Of a DNA stretch of 20,349 nucleotides, positions 19,610 to 20,349 are shown one piece after another (the stretch's first letter is position 1; each line of letters opens with the position of its first letter). A model generated the notes under the pieces. The model did no database searches. It was not told the origin of the DNA and worked only from the letters and a program-made list of their open reading frames with translations. Source of the stretch: a virus. The DNA lies in IMG/VR virus record IMGVR_UViG_3300022072_000183, positions 1-20,349 of that record; one strand, given 5' to 3'. Position numbers and translations under genes: made by a program.

Positions 19610-20345
19610 ATTCTCTCTCCAATCTATCCATTGAAATAAAGTTTACTTCTTGGACATGATTATCCCAAATGCCTAACTCAGTAACACACCAAGACCAGCC
19701 ATTCATGTTTAACTTAGCATATTCTTCTATATGACCATGGGGTAAAGAGCAACCGACATTTACAATCCTAACCCATTTGTCGTACCCTATCTTAATAGCC
19801 TTCCAATCCCTAGCTTTATGGGTATGACCAAATACTAAGTCATGTATACTGTCATTTCCTATCTGTACTTCACCATTTTTACCACCATATTCTTTGCCCA
19901 TTATATTTAATGGTGCATGAACAAACCCTACACCAGCTATAAATTTAAATTCACCATATTCAGATACACTCCAACCATATTCTTTAAATGAAGAATATAA
20001 CTGATGTTTCATCATACCTTGTATCTCAGGTATATTTTCTTCAAACCTATGTATGCGCAGCTCATGGTTTCCCATACAAAAATGTCTAGGGTAATCAACT
20101 ACATACTTATCTAAAATTTTTAATGCAGATTTCATAGAAGTAATGTCTACCATAAAAGCATCTTTTAACTTACCTTGTTGCGTACTATTCTTTTGAAAAA
20201 AACTAAGAGAATCTAAACTAGAAAAATCTCCTATGTGAACAATGTAATCTGGTTTTGATTTACGAATGTGCTTACCAATCCAATGAAACCTATTCTGAGG
20301 AATATGTGGACTGTCATGAGTATCACCAATGACAAGGACTTTGTG
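19602..20345 (-). CDS. Calcineurin-like metallophosphoesterase
   Basis: The open frame covers about 247 codons. It contains the complete metal-site set of the superfamily: GDTHDSP near the very start, HIGDFSS, CMGNHELR, a His in VGFVHAPLN and the closing FGHTHKARDW. It would hydrolyse phosphodiesters or phosphomonoesters with two metal ions; the phage substrate is unknown. The conventional ATG at 20153 would delete the first two motifs, so I extend the frame to 20345, where a TAA stands in frame at 20346-20348. No ATG, GTG or TTG occurs between that stop and 20153, so the real start is unexplained. It overlaps the 38-aa gene by 8 nt. Confidence 0.75.
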   Translation of the reverse strand, partial: HKVLVIGDTHDSPHIPQNRFHWIGKHIRKSKPDYIVHIGDFSSLDSLSFFQKNSTQQGKLKDAFMVDITSMKSALKILDKYVVDYPRHFCMGNHELRIHRFEENIPEIQGMMKHQLYSSFKEYGWSVSEYGEFKFIAGVGFVHAPLNIMGKEYGGKNGEVQIGNDSIHDLVFGHTHKARDWKAIKIGYDKWVRIVNVGCSLPHGHIEEYAKLNMNGWSWCVTELGIWDNHVQEVNFISMDRLEREYD

Positions 20346-20349
20346 TTAC

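Noticed and set aside
1-20349. CRISPR array, insertion sequence, integrase or attachment site
   Set aside because: No regularly spaced repeats, no transposase or recombinase motif and no tRNA-related duplication were seen on either strand.

Overview
The window looks like part of the genome of a lytic, short-tailed (podovirus, T7-like virion) marine bacteriophage. The DNA is strongly AT-rich, genes are tightly packed with stop/start overlaps (TAATG, ATGA), and the structural genes are of the T7 connector / tubular A / tubular B type. Several small proteins (a DUF6321-type protein, a 45-aa MAKRGLYANINARKK protein, a 39-aa MPKVGKMKFPYT protein, a Bbp19-like protein, DUF3768, DUF3310) recall pelagiphages of the HTVC010P kind. 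That affiliation rests on recognition and gene content, not on a search. No integrase, RNA polymerase, DNA polymerase, primase, helicase, tRNA or CRISPR array is visible.

Layout. (1) Positions 1-12445, minus strand: a late morphogenesis operon read right to left. In transcription order it holds the small terminase, five small basic or coiled-coil proteins including a Holliday-junction resolvase, the large terminase, a possible papain-fold protein, two unknown virion-region proteins, the portal, a Bbp19-like protein, the scaffold, a small unknown, the major capsid protein, a small capsid-adjacent protein, a Lys-rich protein, tail tubular A, tail tubular B and the start of an internal virion protein that leaves the window. 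(2) Positions 12446-12897: a divergent control region with a good sigma-70-like promoter for the late operon, a GC-rich foldable segment, a 31-aa membrane peptide and hairpins. (3) Positions 12898-18838, plus strand: an early operon of small unknown proteins, DUF3768, an XRE regulator, two small zinc-binding proteins, DUF3310, a YqaJ-type exonuclease, a winged-helix protein, a single-strand annealing protein and SSB. (4) Positions 18839-19054: a strong, probably two-way terminator. (5) Positions 19055-20349, minus strand: two membrane proteins and a metallophosphoesterase, probably the far end of a leftward operon that converges on the terminator.

How it fits together. If the genome is circular or circularly permuted, one leftward late operon (terminase through virion genes to the membrane and phosphoesterase genes) and one rightward early operon would share a divergent promoter region near 12.5 kb and a terminator near 18.95 kb. 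The visible early operon would then be complete. Its DNA-metabolism genes are only exonuclease, annealing protein and SSB (a RecE/RecT-like set), plus a resolvase in the late operon, so replication would lean on host enzymes and on recombination.

The most notable undescribed signals are RNA- or DNA-structural. They are a strong H-type pseudoknot in the leader of a 54-aa protein (17761-17818), a roughly 290-nt structured leader headed by a six-codon peptide with a near-consensus ribosome binding site (13541-13818), and a pair of related hairpin elements flanking the small-terminase and control region that differ by a compensatory base pair (11889-11920 and 12839-12869). Long overlapping reading frames at 10567-10853 and 16046-16604 also deserve a second look.
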